This document shows positions 52,323 to 61,974 of a stretch of DNA of 64,000 nucleotides, in pieces. The DNA comes from CAWCTD01 sp963798455 (lineage in GTDB: Bacteria; Acidobacteriota; Terriglobia; Bryobacterales; Bryobacteraceae), in contig CAWCTD010000004.1 in the NCBI GenBank assembly GCA_963798455.1, forward strand, positions 1,178,001 through 1,242,000. The letters are read 5' to 3'. The notes beneath the pieces were generated by a model. The model did no database searches. It saw nothing but the letters and a program-made list of their open reading frames with translations, and was not told the origin of the DNA. Numbering within the stretch: the stretch's first letter is position 1; every line of letters starts with the position of its first letter. A program made the position numbers and the translations under genes.

Positions 52323-55300
52323 CTACTGCCCCGCCGGGCACAGTCCCCGGTAGAACGGACATCTGTGACACTGTTCCCCTTCCCGCAGTTCATAGCGCAG
52401 CGTGTCCTGCGCCTGTTTCAGAGCCGGGACCACCTGCCGGGCCTCCTCCAGGAGGACCCGCCCCAACTGGATGGGGATCGCCTGACCGGTGCGGAGCATG
52501 CAAACGAAAGCCTGGTCTGGCGCCTTGCCGGTCAACCCCTCCAGGGCCATCGCGTAGAGCCGCAACTGGAGCGCGTAGGACTCCGCATGTGCAGCGGCGT
52601 CCGCTGGTTCCACTTTGTCTGTCTTGTAGTCCGCGAGAACCAACTCGCCCCCCTCCTCGAACCATAGATCGATCTGGCCGCTCAGCACGACATCGTCGAG
52701 CGCCATGACGAAATCGAATTCGCGCTCCACGCGCTGGGCGTGCGCCACGCGCCTGCCCAAGCCGCTCGACCCGAACCGCGCGGCCAGGTCCAGCGCCTCT
52801 GCCGGTGCCGCATCCACCGGCCTGCCGGCGAGCAGAGCGTGCACCAGGGTCCCGAATTCCGCCGCGTTCAGCCCTTCGGATCCTTCAAAGCCGGGGGCGG
52901 GCTGTCCACCCTCCCAGCCCACGTAGCGGCCCAGGTAGTAGCGTCTCGGGCACCGGGCAAAGAGATCCACGGAAGTGACCGAGACACTCGAGTCGTACTG
53001 GCCGCCGAGGATGGGCCGCGGCAGCAGGACCTCCTCTTCCGTCTCCCTGTGCGCCGCCGCTTCAGGGGGATGGGTGACAGCCTGATCGAAAGAGACCTCG
53101 ACAGCTGGGCCCAGGCGGTCGGCCACGAGTTTCCAGTGCGCGCCCCGCGGGCGATCCGTCTTCGCGAAGGAGAGGACCAGGTGCTCCTCGGCACGGGTCA
53201 TCGCAACATAGAGCAGGCGGTTCTCTTCATCCTGCCTGTTGGTCTTCAACCGCGTCATGTGATTCGTATAGCTGAGGTCCGCCAGCTTCTCGCCGCTTCC
53301 GGGATTCCTCCAGCACACGCCCAGCCCTGCTTCCGAGGATAGGCAGATGACCGGATCGTCACCGCCGGCGCCACGGTGGAGAGCGGGGATGAAGACGACC
53401 GGGAACTCCCGCCCCTTGGCCTTATGGATGGTCATCACGCGGACCAGGTCGGAGGAGTCATCCGGCGGGGCCTCCGCTTCCGATTCCGAAGAGCGCAGGT
53501 AGTCGAGGTCGCTGACCAGCGCGTCGAGAGGCCGTGGGTGGCCGTGAAACCAATCGCGGACAAGCCCCAGGAACTTGGACACGCCGGTCTTCCCTCTGGA
53601 GTCCAGGCCGCCCTCGTAGTCGCACTCGTCCATGGCACGGGCCAGCAGAATGTCCGGCGAGACGTCGTCCTTCTCCGTACGCATTCTCTCCAGCAGCGTC
53701 GCGAACCGGCGCAATCTCGCCAGATCTTCCACGTCAGACTCTGCATTGATCCGTTCCAGCCCGAAGAGGCACTCCGGCAGACCGCCTGCGCGTTTCATCC
53801 GCAAGAGCGTTTCGTCGCTGATTCCGACCAGAGGCGAGCGCAGGACCCCCGCCAGCGCGACCTCGTCGCTGGGGTCGGCGATTGTCCGGATCACCTGCAC
53901 CAGGTCCTTCACTTCCCGCGTCTCGAAGAAAGTCTTGCCGCCCTCGGTGACGTACGGGGCCTGAGATTCCTGGAGCGCCTCCATGATCGGGGGCAGCGCG
54001 TTCAACGTGCGCACCAGGACCGCCATGTCCCTGAAACGAGCCGGCCGCTGCCTCCCGGTGTCGCCCTCCTGAACCATCAGGCTGCCGGCGAGTTCGTGAA
54101 TCCGCCGCGCGAGCCTGTATGCTTCGGCGCGCTCGGCATCGTTCCTTCCATCGGCCGAGCCAGCGATCACCTCGACCGAGGGCTCGCGCTTGTCCGCGAA
54201 AGGGCGGCGGGCCCGAAGGTGACGCTTCTCCACACCGGGCGCCCCGTCAAACACGGCTTCAGCGGCAGCCAGGATCTCGCCACGGCTGCGGTAGTTCTCG
54301 TCCAATTCGTCGATCTCGCCGCCGCCATCCAGGACCTGCCGGCGGTAGTCCCGAAACACCTCGGGCTCCGCATAGCGGAAGCCGAAGATCGACTGGTTGA
54401 CGTCGCCCACCGCGAAAAACTGCCCGGGGCGACGAAGGAGATTCATGAGCTTCCACTGCAAGGGGTTGGTGTCCTGCAACTCGTCCATCAGGATCTGATC
54501 GAAGCTGCTCCGGACTGGCGCAAGGACTTCGGGATTCCCGTGCAGCAACTCGATGGCTTTCTCCTCCAGGTCCGAAAAGTCAACGGCGCCCAGCTCCCGC
54601 TTCCGCCGGCGGTAATGTTGGTGGATCAGATCCAGGGCGTCCAGCAGGAATGTCACGAGGGGCTTTCGATACTCACCGATGAGAGTCGATTCGACCAGCT
54701 TGCGCTTGCCGTCGCGGAACTCTCTGAGATCGGGTGACAGCAGTTTGGACGGCAGCGCGGGCGGGTAGTCGGAGAGTAAATCGAAGTGCGCCTGGGAAGC
54801 AGGAGCCGCGGCCAGGGCCGTCGCCCGCTCCGCCCACTCGAGAAGCGCGTCGATGCATTCGGTCTGTTTAGGCGTCCTTCTGGGAGCAGCCGTGTCGAGC
54901 AACTGGCGCAGATCCCCGATGAAACCGGCGAGCGAGAGCCCGCCGGGAGTGTGGCCGGTTTCGCGCCGAAGGTCAGCCAGGCTCTTGCCAGCCGTCCTCA
55001 GGGCATCGTAGATCTCGGTGAGGGCCCCGGCCATGTCAGGCTGCCGGGTCCCTTCGCGCGTCGAGACGTAGAGCGCCCCCAACAATTCCGGCAACTCGCC
55101 GGGCCGCGCTTGGTAGAGCTGGTCCAGCGCGGCGTGAGCGGACTCCTGAAGCTCGCGGGCGCTCTGCGGTTCGTCCATGATCACGAACTCGGGATCGAGG
55201 CCGGCGGCAATCGGGTGTTCGCGCAGCAGACGCCCGCAGAAGCCGTGGACCGTGGAGACGTAGGCGCGCTCGACTTGCTCGCGCAGAAGCGGGTCGCCGG

Positions 55301-55515
55301 CGAACTCGGTGGCGAGCCGTTGTTTGATCTGGGTGGCAGCTTTCTCGGTGAAGGTGACGGCCAGGATCCGCAGCGGTGAGATCTTCTTCTCCCGGACGAG
55401 CCAGCAGAAGCGCTCCACCAGCACCCTCGTCTTCCCGGATCCTGGTCCCGCGACAACGCAGAACGTCCTGGCCGGTACGCGTGACGGCTGCCAGTTGACG
55501 GGGGCTCAGGTTCAT
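52323..55515 (-). CDS. addA: AddA-like UvrD helicase/nuclease, interrupted by one extra base
   Basis: Together about 1063 residues. From ATG 55515 the frame reads MNLSPRQLAAVTRTGQDV; one extra base at about 55461 then shifts it, and CVVAGPGSGKTRVLVERF, which is Walker A, continues in the next frame to the end. UvrD motifs follow: LAVTFTEKAA, DELQDTNPLQWKLM (motif II), GDVNQSIFGFR, VRVMTIHKAKGREFPVVF and YVAMTRAEEHLVLSF. The C-terminal nuclease domain has LADYKTDK, and a Cys pattern ends the protein (CHRCPFYRGLC). With AddB it resects double-strand breaks for recombination. The start overlaps the addB stop by four bases. Without the N-terminal part ATP binding would be lost, so a sequence error is likely. 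Confidence 0.82.
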
Positions 55516-57980
55516 TCTTCCGCCTCCCCGGCTGCCGCGACGCCGGCGATGGCCTCCACACGGCAAATGTCGCGGTAGGGACAGTACGGGCAAAGATCCA
55601 CGTCCGTGGGAGCGGGCTCGATCCTGCCCTCGCGGATTCTCTCGACAGCTTGCAGCGCCGCCTGCCGGGACGTCTCCATGACTGTGTGCAGTTCGGCCGG
55701 CGCCGCGCTCCCCCCGAGCGTGTTCCAGCCCTCCCAGGCAGGCGACTTGCGCAGTCCCGCGAAGAGCATTCCGGCGATCTGGCGGCCGGAGTCCTTGACC
55801 GCAAGCATGTAGATCCCGCCTTGGATACGCGCGCCCTCGCTGTGTTCCTTGACCAGCTTTCTGGTGCTCTCCGGGCTGCGGTACTTGTAGTCGATGACCA
55901 GGGCCCGGCCGTCGGGGGTGATGTCGATGCGATCGATCCGGCACGGAAGGGTCACGCCGTTCTCAAGATGCAGAGTGAGATTCTGCTCCGTCTCAGCCGG
56001 CTCAGCCCCCGGCACGATCGCCTCGCCGGTGAATCGCCGCAGGCTGCGCAGCAGCTCCAGCCGGACGGCCTCGGTCCGGTAGCCATCCGGGATCTTCTCG
56101 CGAGCGCACGTCCTGCGAAACACGTCCTCGAACAGCGGCCCCACATCCTGCCTCGCCAGGATCCACCGCGCCAGAACCTCGTGCATAATCTTGCCTTGCA
56201 CGCTCGCGTCGAGACGCTGTTCGGGTGCGACAGGCGGACCGCCCAGCTTCAGCGTGTGCCTGGCGAAGAACTGGAAGGGACATTGCAGGAAATCCTCGAG
56301 GGTGGTGGGACCGATCGTGGAATGACGCTCAACCAGCCAGGCGCGAAGGCCCTCATCGTGAAGGACCGGCCGTCTCTGGGGAGGCCGCGGACCGCGCGGC
56401 TCCGTGCGAACCGAGCGGGCAACCTCTTCGTGTACTTCTCCGGCCGTCTCCACAAACCGGTCCAGGTAGAACGACCGCAGATTCTCGTCCCCCTTCGAGT
56501 TGAACCGCGGATAACTCAAGACCAGAGTCTCTGACGCGCGGCTGGTGGCCAACTCGAACAGGAATCTCTCGGTCTGATCTTGCTGCGCTACCGTCGGCAG
56601 GCGGACACCCCGCTCTCCCAGCAGGCGTCGCAATTCGTCGGGAAGAAGAGGGTCCGGCGAATGGTACAGGGGAAAGTGCTTCTCCAAGAGACCGCAGACG
56701 AAGACCACCGGGAGTTCCCACTGCCGCGCTTCATAAACATCCATCACGTGCACGACGTTGCGCCGGTGGTCGGGCACCCGCAGAGGGGTGAGATGGAGGG
56801 ACGTTTTCAACTGCCGGCAGAACTCGGTGCAGGTGATCCGACTGTCTGATGGAAACAGGGAAGCCGTCTCGCGGACGACATCCGCGAAGTCGCGCAGGGC
56901 CGTGGCGGTTGCGCGCCAGAGGGCAGTCACATCTTGCGCCGCGGGCTCTACAGGGGCAGGTGACCGAGGGGCGGCGCACAGCGACCGGCACCGCTCCCCC
57001 CATTCCGAAGCCGTCGCTGCCGGGCCACTGCTGCTCTCTACCATGGACAGGAACTGCCTCACCAGCGAGTGATCGGCCAGGGAGGAGGCGAAGTAGAACC
57101 GGGCAGGGATGCCGAATCGTTCGAGCACGGCCCGCAAGGCAGGCACGTAAGGATCACTCGACCGCACCACGATGCCGATCTCGCGGAAAGGACGGCCCGC
57201 CCGCAACACGCGAGCGGCGATTTCTCCCAACTCCTGGTCTTCGGTCCGCGCCGTGAGCAAGACTATTTTGGGTCTCGGCCGAACCTCTTGCAGCCTCCGT
57301 TCCGCGAACCCCGCCTCGAGCAGCCGGGCGCGGGAAGCTTGGGCGCCCTGCCAGGGAGGGAGAGTGACGGTCAGGTCGCAGCGGCCGCGCAGGGCGTCAA
57401 TTACCTCAAGTTCGGGATCCGTGAAACTGAAGAAACCGTCGAAGAAGACCTCTATTATCGCCGGCAGCCCCTGAACCCGAATCAGGCCAGCCGCGCTCGT
57501 CAGACGCTGGCCGTCCAGTGCCATACCGTGAGTTGCGGCGCTGTTCTCCACCTCCGCATAGATTGCCCGCAACGCTCCGGCCGATCGTAACCCAGAGAGC
57601 CCGTGAGCGCGGCAACCAGCCGAGGAGAGCTCGCGGATGGACCGTGCCAGCGCCACGCTAAAACCCGGCAGCTCCGCGACAGAGCGGAACTCGGGCGGAT
57701 TGACGAGCGCCAGCGCCTGCTGGATCATCCAATCGAGCCAGGCATCCGAGATGGCGCCGAGGCCTTCCGTCCAAGGATCGATGAATCGCGCCAAAGTCGA
57801 GACAAGGCTGGCCCGAAAGACGAAGCCTTCGCGCGCAAACTGGTTGCGGAAGTGCTCGGCCATGGTCGCGGTCGGAACCAGCAGCCGGAAGCCGTGGCGA
57901 CCGCTCCTGAGCCGGTCGCGGACTTGTTCCAGAACGTAGTGTGTCTTCCCCGAGCCGGGCGGGCCTGTGACCAGCAGCAT
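55512..57980 (-). CDS. addB: AddB-like helicase/nuclease subunit
   Basis: 822 residues from ATG 57980 (MLLVTGPPGSGKTHYVLEQ, Walker A). The middle is a degenerate helicase core (VVHVMDVYEARQWELPVVFVCGLLEKHFPLY). The C-terminal PD-(D/E)XK nuclease has LEDFLQCPFQFFARHTLKLGG with the first Cys, GRALVIDYKYRS with the nuclease Asp and Lys, and CPYCPYRDIC with three more Cys, together an AddB-type 4Fe-4S site. Forms the AddAB double-strand-break processing complex. It starts eight bases after the MEMO1-AMMECR1 gene ends. A long in-frame extension upstream lies inside that gene and was rejected. Confidence 0.87.
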   Translation of the reverse strand: MLLVTGPPGSGKTHYVLEQVRDRLRSGRHGFRLLVPTATMAEHFRNQFAREGFVFRASLVSTLARFIDPWTEGLGAISDAWLDWMIQQALALVNPPEFRSVAELPGFSVALARSIRELSSAGCRAHGLSGLRSAGALRAIYAEVENSAATHGMALDGQRLTSAAGLIRVQGLPAIIEVFFDGFFSFTDPELEVIDALRGRCDLTVTLPPWQGAQASRARLLEAGFAERRLQEVRPRPKIVLLTARTEDQELGEIAARVLRAGRPFREIGIVVRSSDPYVPALRAVLERFGIPARFYFASSLADHSLVRQFLSMVESSSGPAATASEWGERCRSLCAAPRSPAPVEPAAQDVTALWRATATALRDFADVVRETASLFPSDSRITCTEFCRQLKTSLHLTPLRVPDHRRNVVHVMDVYEARQWELPVVFVCGLLEKHFPLYHSPDPLLPDELRRLLGERGVRLPTVAQQDQTERFLFELATSRASETLVLSYPRFNSKGDENLRSFYLDRFVETAGEVHEEVARSVRTEPRGPRPPQRRPVLHDEGLRAWLVERHSTIGPTTLEDFLQCPFQFFARHTLKLGGPPVAPEQRLDASVQGKIMHEVLARWILARQDVGPLFEDVFRRTCAREKIPDGYRTEAVRLELLRSLRRFTGEAIVPGAEPAETEQNLTLHLENGVTLPCRIDRIDITPDGRALVIDYKYRSPESTRKLVKEHSEGARIQGGIYMLAVKDSGRQIAGMLFAGLRKSPAWEGWNTLGGSAAPAELHTVMETSRQAALQAVERIREGRIEPAPTDVDLCPYCPYRDICRVEAIAGVAAAGEAEE

Positions 57981-57988
57981 CTCAGGGC

Positions 57989-59422
57989 TCAGTGGATGAC
58001 CTGTGCGCGGAATACGTGGATTCGCGTGGAGGGGTCGGAGTAAACGTCCGGGCTGACCCCCGTCTTGGTTGCGAGCGCATGGAAGAACTGGCCGGCATTC
58101 CAGTTTCTTTCGGTTGCCACCTGGGGCAGCAGGATGCCCTGTCTGCCTTTGGCCTTCAGCATCGCGCCGTGCTGGTTGACGCGGAAATCCTCGCGTCGCG
58201 CGATTCTCTTCAGTGGGGACAGGATCGACACCTCCACTTCGAGGCCGGTCTCCGAGGTGGAGACCGGATCGAACCTGGTGTCCTCCAGGGCGGCAGCCAG
58301 GGTCATTTCGGGCACGGCGTGTTCCAGACTCTGCGTGGCCGCGGTCCTCCCCAGGCAACCCCGCAAGCGGCCGTCCTTGTGCAAGCTCACGAACAGCCCG
58401 GCGCGGCGGGCGAGCGACGGGAGGCCCGAAGACGGCAGGTCCGGGACCCGTGTCGATCCCGTCCTTTGATACCGCGCCAGGGTTTGCTCCGCCAGTTTCA
58501 GCACCGCGGCCTGCTCATCCAAGTTCAGCTCGAAGGACGTGTGAGGAAAGAACCCAACAGCGCCGTAGCTGACGGAGCTGTGGAAGTCGCCCGTGATTTC
58601 TCCCGAGGTCTGATAGTCGAGCACCTCCTGGAACACTTCGTCTTCCTGGCTCAGACAACGGACCGTGGCCAGCAGCAAGGCGATGGGTTCATAGCCGCAC
58701 ACCGTGGCTGAGGTTTCGCGAAGCGCCTCGAAAAAGAGCTGGACCTGAAGGCTTCCCACCGCCTCGATCACCTCGAAATCAAGCTGTCGCAGATGATCGG
58801 ACACGGCCCCATCCACGGGGAAGGGCTGGAACCGAAAGTCTCTCCCGAAGTGGGTCAGGTCGGAACTGGCCAGCAGGACCGTGTCGGGGGACAAGCATCC
58901 TGCCAGAATCCCGGCAGCCGTCTCCCGCGTGGCGGGATCAAGAGAGCCGACGTACAGAGGCACGACCCGGACACCCGGCACTGCCCGCTGCAAGAGGGGA
59001 AGCTGGATTTCCACGGAGTGGTCGCAAAGCCCTGCCTCCGGCATCCTCTGGAAGGGGCCCTCGGATACAAGACGCCGTGCCATCTCGTGGTCAATGGCGA
59101 CGCGGCCAAGTGGCGTGGCAAATTCGCCGATGTCGGGGATCGAGATTCCGGGCGGGCCGCCGTGGTGCGAGAAACCAGCCAACAGCACGCATCGCGGTTG
59201 CTGCTGCTCCAGGTGGCGATAGGCGGCCGCCGCGACCGTACCCGAATACACCAGTCCGGCGTGCGGCGCCAGAAAGGCATGGCCGCCGGGCACCAGACAC
59301 GCGCCGGTGCGCTCTCCGGACTTTCTCCAGAGATCATCCAACAGGCTGGAAAGCTCCGGCTTGTCACCCGGATACCATGTGCCACTGTATGGGGAAACGT
59401 GAGTGGAAGAGGAGGGCATCAC
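57989..59422 (-). CDS. AmmeMemoRadiSam system B-A fusion (MEMO1 plus AMMECR1)
   Basis: 477 residues. The N-terminal MEMO1-like part (about 1-280) has PYSGTWYPGD, FLAPHAGLVYSGTVAAAAYRHL, LLAGFSHHG, EAGLCDHSVEIQLPLLQR and LLASSDLTHFG, with the His residues expected to bind iron in MEMO proteins. The C-terminal AMMECR1 domain (about 295-477) has GLFVSLHKDGRLRGCLGRTAATQSLEHAVPEMTLAAALEDTRFDPVS and LEVEVSILSPLKRI. In other bacteria these are separate genes beside a radical SAM enzyme, not seen in this window. Function of the system is unknown. It lies in line with addB eight bases downstream and a small unknown gene 81 bp upstream. Start is GTG 59422 or ATG 59419. Confidence 0.88.
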   Translation of the reverse strand: MMPSSSTHVSPYSGTWYPGDKPELSSLLDDLWRKSGERTGACLVPGGHAFLAPHAGLVYSGTVAAAAYRHLEQQQPRCVLLAGFSHHGGPPGISIPDIGEFATPLGRVAIDHEMARRLVSEGPFQRMPEAGLCDHSVEIQLPLLQRAVPGVRVVPLYVGSLDPATRETAAGILAGCLSPDTVLLASSDLTHFGRDFRFQPFPVDGAVSDHLRQLDFEVIEAVGSLQVQLFFEALRETSATVCGYEPIALLLATVRCLSQEDEVFQEVLDYQTSGEITGDFHSSVSYGAVGFFPHTSFELNLDEQAAVLKLAEQTLARYQRTGSTRVPDLPSSGLPSLARRAGLFVSLHKDGRLRGCLGRTAATQSLEHAVPEMTLAAALEDTRFDPVSTSETGLEVEVSILSPLKRIARREDFRVNQHGAMLKAKGRQGILLPQVATERNWNAGQFFHALATKTGVSPDVYSDPSTRIHVFRAQVIH

Positions 59423-59503
59423 AAATGCGGCCTTCCAGCTCGTATTGTAGCCCTCTCGGCGGCGAGGAGCACGGAAATATCGAAGCGCGGGCGCAAAGCC
59501 GCC

Positions 59504-59920
59504 CTACGCTGCCGTCATGAGATGCCGATACCGCAAGACCTCCGAGTAAGGCGCGCCGGGCGGGGCAGGGCCTGATTCGCATTCGGAGTGGATCTGCTCC
59601 AGCATGTTCTTCGCCCAGGCAGACTCCGGATCGAATCCACTCGCCGCCAGCGCGCCTCGGATCTGGGCGACTCGCGCGGCGTAGGCAGGGAACTCCACGA
59701 TGGTGGCTGGCTCCAGTTCGCGCCGCCCGTCCGCATACAGCCGGGCCACCGAGGCGTCATGATAGATCTGTGGGTTTACCGGAAAGGGAAGTTCCGCCAG
59801 CGACTCCAGCAATTGTTCCAGGAACCGGGGTTCGACCGCGATGGAGACCGACACCAGCTCTCCTTCACTCCCCACCAGGGAAGGACCCCCGCCGGCGAGC
59901 GTGTCAGGCCAAACGTTCAT
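59504..59920 (-). CDS. Conserved hypothetical protein, 138 aa
   Basis: MNVWPDTLAGGGPSLVGSEGELVSVSIAVEPRFLEQLLESLAELPFPVNPQIYHDASVARLYADGRRELEPATIVEFPAYAARVAQIRGALAASGFDPESAWAKNMLEQIHSECESG in shortened view. The first part, with VSVSIAVEPRFLEQLLESLAELPFPVNPQIYH, looks like a ferredoxin-like or ACT-type alpha/beta fold; no catalytic motif is seen. ATG 59920 is chosen because CGGAGG stands seven bases upstream. It is preceded by a hairpin-rich leader and followed by the MEMO1-AMMECR1 gene. Function unknown. Confidence 0.65.
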   Translation of the reverse strand: MNVWPDTLAGGGPSLVGSEGELVSVSIAVEPRFLEQLLESLAELPFPVNPQIYHDASVARLYADGRRELEPATIVEFPAYAARVAQIRGALAASGFDPESAWAKNMLEQIHSECESGPAPPGAPYSEVLRYRHLMTAA

Positions 59921-60123
59921 AACGCCTCCGTTCGGCGCAACCGGCTCAAGAAACAACAAACCCTGTGAGCAATGCCACAGGGCGGAATCTCGTCGAACCG
60001 ATCCGCCTTTAGCACTTTTTTTGACGTGGTTGCAATTAGCCAGACCCGCTCGGGTCTTAAATCAATCCACGTGTTTTCACCATATCACCGCCTGCCCCGA
60101 AAAGGCAAGATCGGTGAAGCTTC
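59921..60123 (-). ncRNA. Hairpin-rich 5' leader, candidate attenuator or riboswitch
   Basis: Read on the minus strand, four hairpins succeed each other. (a) 60116-60086: CACCG/CGGTG around CTTGCC/GGCAGG. (b) 60072-60024: ACGTGG/CCACGT enclosing a perfect AGACCCG/CGGGTCT hairpin. Then an A7 spacer. (c) 60007-59981: GGCGGA/TCCGCC. (d) 59982-59961: CCCTGTG/CACAGGG followed by a U-rich run (59960-59948), which looks like an intrinsic terminator. Stems c and d share two bases. The terminator lies only 28 bases before ATG 59920, an attenuator-like layout. Hairpin (a) may instead terminate the upstream Spy operon. No known riboswitch class was recognised. Confidence 0.4.
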
Positions 60124-60507
60124 CTACCGCCGGCGTGCCTGCAAGTCGCCCAACATCTTCTCGAACTTCGCCTTTTGCTTTTCGTCGAGGATGTTGAGGA
60201 TGCGCGCCTTGCCGTTTGCCCGCACTTCGTCCATTTGCGACTGAAGCATCTGGACATACATGACGAAGTCGTCGAGGACCGTCTCCAGTTGCTGGGCCTG
60301 CGCGGAGTTCAGGTCCAGGTCCTTCACCAACTGCTGAAGCGCGACCTCTTTGCCGTTGATGGTATAGTACGCCGCGGGCTGGTTTGGCGCGCTGCGCTGG
60401 CTCAACCGCATTGCCAGTGCGCCCACCATGGCGCCGGCCAAGAACAGCAGACACACGGCGAGCAGCAAGCGCGGGTTGAGCCACATGGACCGATTGCCGG
60501 CGGTCAT
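60124..60507 (-). CDS. Spy/CpxP-like periplasmic protein with N-terminal membrane anchor
   Basis: 127 residues. One hydrophobic helix near the start (LLLAVCLLFLAGAMVGALAMRL) is followed by an alpha-helical part with the LTxxQ-like theme LVKDLDLNSAQAQQLETVLDDFVMYVQMLQSQMDEVRANGKARILNILDEKQKAKFEKML. This resembles the Spy/CpxP/heavy-metal-resistance group of periplasmic helical proteins. It may act as chaperone or sensor for the sigma/anti-sigma pair upstream: the anti-sigma gene ends six bases before its start. ATG 60507 with AGGAG at ten bases. Ends in basic QARRR. Confidence 0.75.
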   Translation of the reverse strand: MTAGNRSMWLNPRLLLAVCLLFLAGAMVGALAMRLSQRSAPNQPAAYYTINGKEVALQQLVKDLDLNSAQAQQLETVLDDFVMYVQMLQSQMDEVRANGKARILNILDEKQKAKFEKMLGDLQARRR

Positions 60508-60513
60508 GGCAAC

Positions 60514-60981
60514 CTACTCCTGATAACTCGCCAGCGACACCAGGACTGTCTCACGGTCGCGCTGGGGATCGGCTCCGAGGTGGCTGTCCGACGATTCCGC
60601 CGCCATGAAGCTCACGGCATTGGAAACAACGGACTGCGGACCTTGCCCCGAATACACCAGGTAGGAACCCAAAATGACGACCGTGGCCAGGCAGGCGTAA
60701 GTGAGGCGCCGGGCGAAGGCCGGATCCAGAAACTCGTACCAGAGCGGCGCCCCTCTGGTTGCCTCCAGTGAACCAATCACTCGAGCGTAGAAACCAGGGG
60801 CCGGTTCGATCTCCGCGGGCGCTTCGAGGAGGCGCAATAAGCGCGCCTGTTCTGCCATTCCCTCGACTTCCTGCCGGCACCGCCCGCAGCTCTTCATGTG
60901 GGGGTCGAACTCCTTCGGGTCCTCGAGCCTCCCCGCTCGCAGGAGGTACTCCTCCAAGCGTTGCTTTATTGGCCTGTGCAT
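60514..60981 (-). CDS. Membrane-anchored anti-sigma factor with zinc finger
   Basis: 155 residues from ATG 60981, which follows GAGGGAAGAAG. The N-terminal domain has HMKSCGRCRQEVEGMAEQARLLRLL, the H-x3-C-x2-C zinc-finger core of anti-sigma factors. After a linker one transmembrane helix follows (LTYACLATVVILGSYLVYSG), and a short periplasmic tail ends the protein. It lies between the sigma gene and the Spy-like gene and should hold the sigma factor inactive at the membrane. A non-homologous extension to 61050 was rejected. Confidence 0.8.
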   Translation of the reverse strand: MHRPIKQRLEEYLLRAGRLEDPKEFDPHMKSCGRCRQEVEGMAEQARLLRLLEAPAEIEPAPGFYARVIGSLEATRGAPLWYEFLDPAFARRLTYACLATVVILGSYLVYSGQGPQSVVSNAVSFMAAESSDSHLGADPQRDRETVLVSLASYQE

Positions 60982-61071
60982 CTCTTCTTCCCTCAATGTT
61001 CTAAACCACATTCCCCAACCTTGCCCCGCGGGTCTGCGCCCGCTCCGCACTGGGGCGGTTCTCGATTCAGG

Positions 61072-61744
61072 TTATTGGCCCGTCTGCCCTGCCGAGGGCC
61101 GGGCCAGCCGACGTGCCGCCTTGAGCAACTTCTGCCGGGCACGGAACAGCTTCACCTTGATCGTATTCTGATTCATTCCCGTCATCTCGGCCAACTCCTC
61201 CACGGAATGGCCCTCGACTTCCTTGAGGAGCAACAAGCTCCGGTCCTCCTCCGACACTTTCGCGAGCAGCTTCCGAACATAATCCCTGCCCGCCAGTTCG
61301 CTCTCCGCAGAGGGCCGGGAATCGACAGCCGCGTTGGAGCGAGCCAAATGCTGCGCATCCTCATCGGAAAAATCGCTCTCATACACCAGCTTCCGCACCC
61401 GCCGCTTGCGCAGATAGTCGTAGCATTCGTTTACCGTGATCTTGTAAATCCAGGTCAGCAGCGTACTGCGGGAGTCGAAGGTTCGTATGGAGAAGTAGAC
61501 CTTGGCAAAAACCTGCTGGGCGATGTCCTCGGCGTCGTTCCGGTTCCGCAAGATGCCGTAGATGATCGAGTGTACCTTGTTTTGATACCGCTCCACGACC
61601 TCGCGGAAGGCGAAGCTGGTCGCCTGCCTGAACACGGCGAACCAAAGCGGACTCTTCGTTGTGTTGGCGGTGGTCCAACTTGCTGTTTGCCCGTAGGGCC
61701 GAGCCGGGAGCCGGAAGAGTCAGTACGCCGGTCAAACTACCCAT
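61072..61744 (-). CDS. ECF RNA polymerase sigma factor, interrupted by one extra base
   Basis: About 223 residues in total. Region 2 begins in the frame from ATG 61744 (NEESALVRRVQAGDQL, ATG preceded by GGGGTAGG) and after one extra base at about 61612 continues in the next frame as AFREVVERYQNKVHSIIYGILRNRNDAEDIAQQVFAKVYFSIRTFDSRSTLLTWIYKITVNECYDYLRKRR. Region 4 is VSEEDRSLLLLKEVEGHSVEELAEMTGMNQNTIKVKLFRARQKLLKAARRL. The only intact frame would start at 61635 (MFRQATSFAFREVV), missing the first helix. A TTG at 61678 is an alternative start. Followed by its anti-sigma and Spy-like genes. Confidence 0.82.
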
Positions 61745-61974
61745 TACCTACCCCACCACTACGGACGTGGTGTTCTCCGAAGCGGTTTCCGGGATGTGTG
61801 ACTCCTAAAAGCCGGTTCCGAATCGTGAGCCTCCATCGCTGAGCCCGGCCGGGATTCTCAAGATAGCAGATTCCCGGATTCGACGGGAGGCCGGGGTGCC
61901 GCGGCAGGGTGGAAACAGGGCCGCCGACGCTGTAAAATGGAGTCAGAGAAGCCTCACCTAAGGGAGACTAGCGT

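Noticed and set aside
12656..61744. Programmed +1 frameshifting as explanation of the five extra bases
   Set aside because: The contexts differ, there is no shared slippery site or stimulatory stop, and in addA the original frame stays open far beyond the site. Kept only as a remote alternative.
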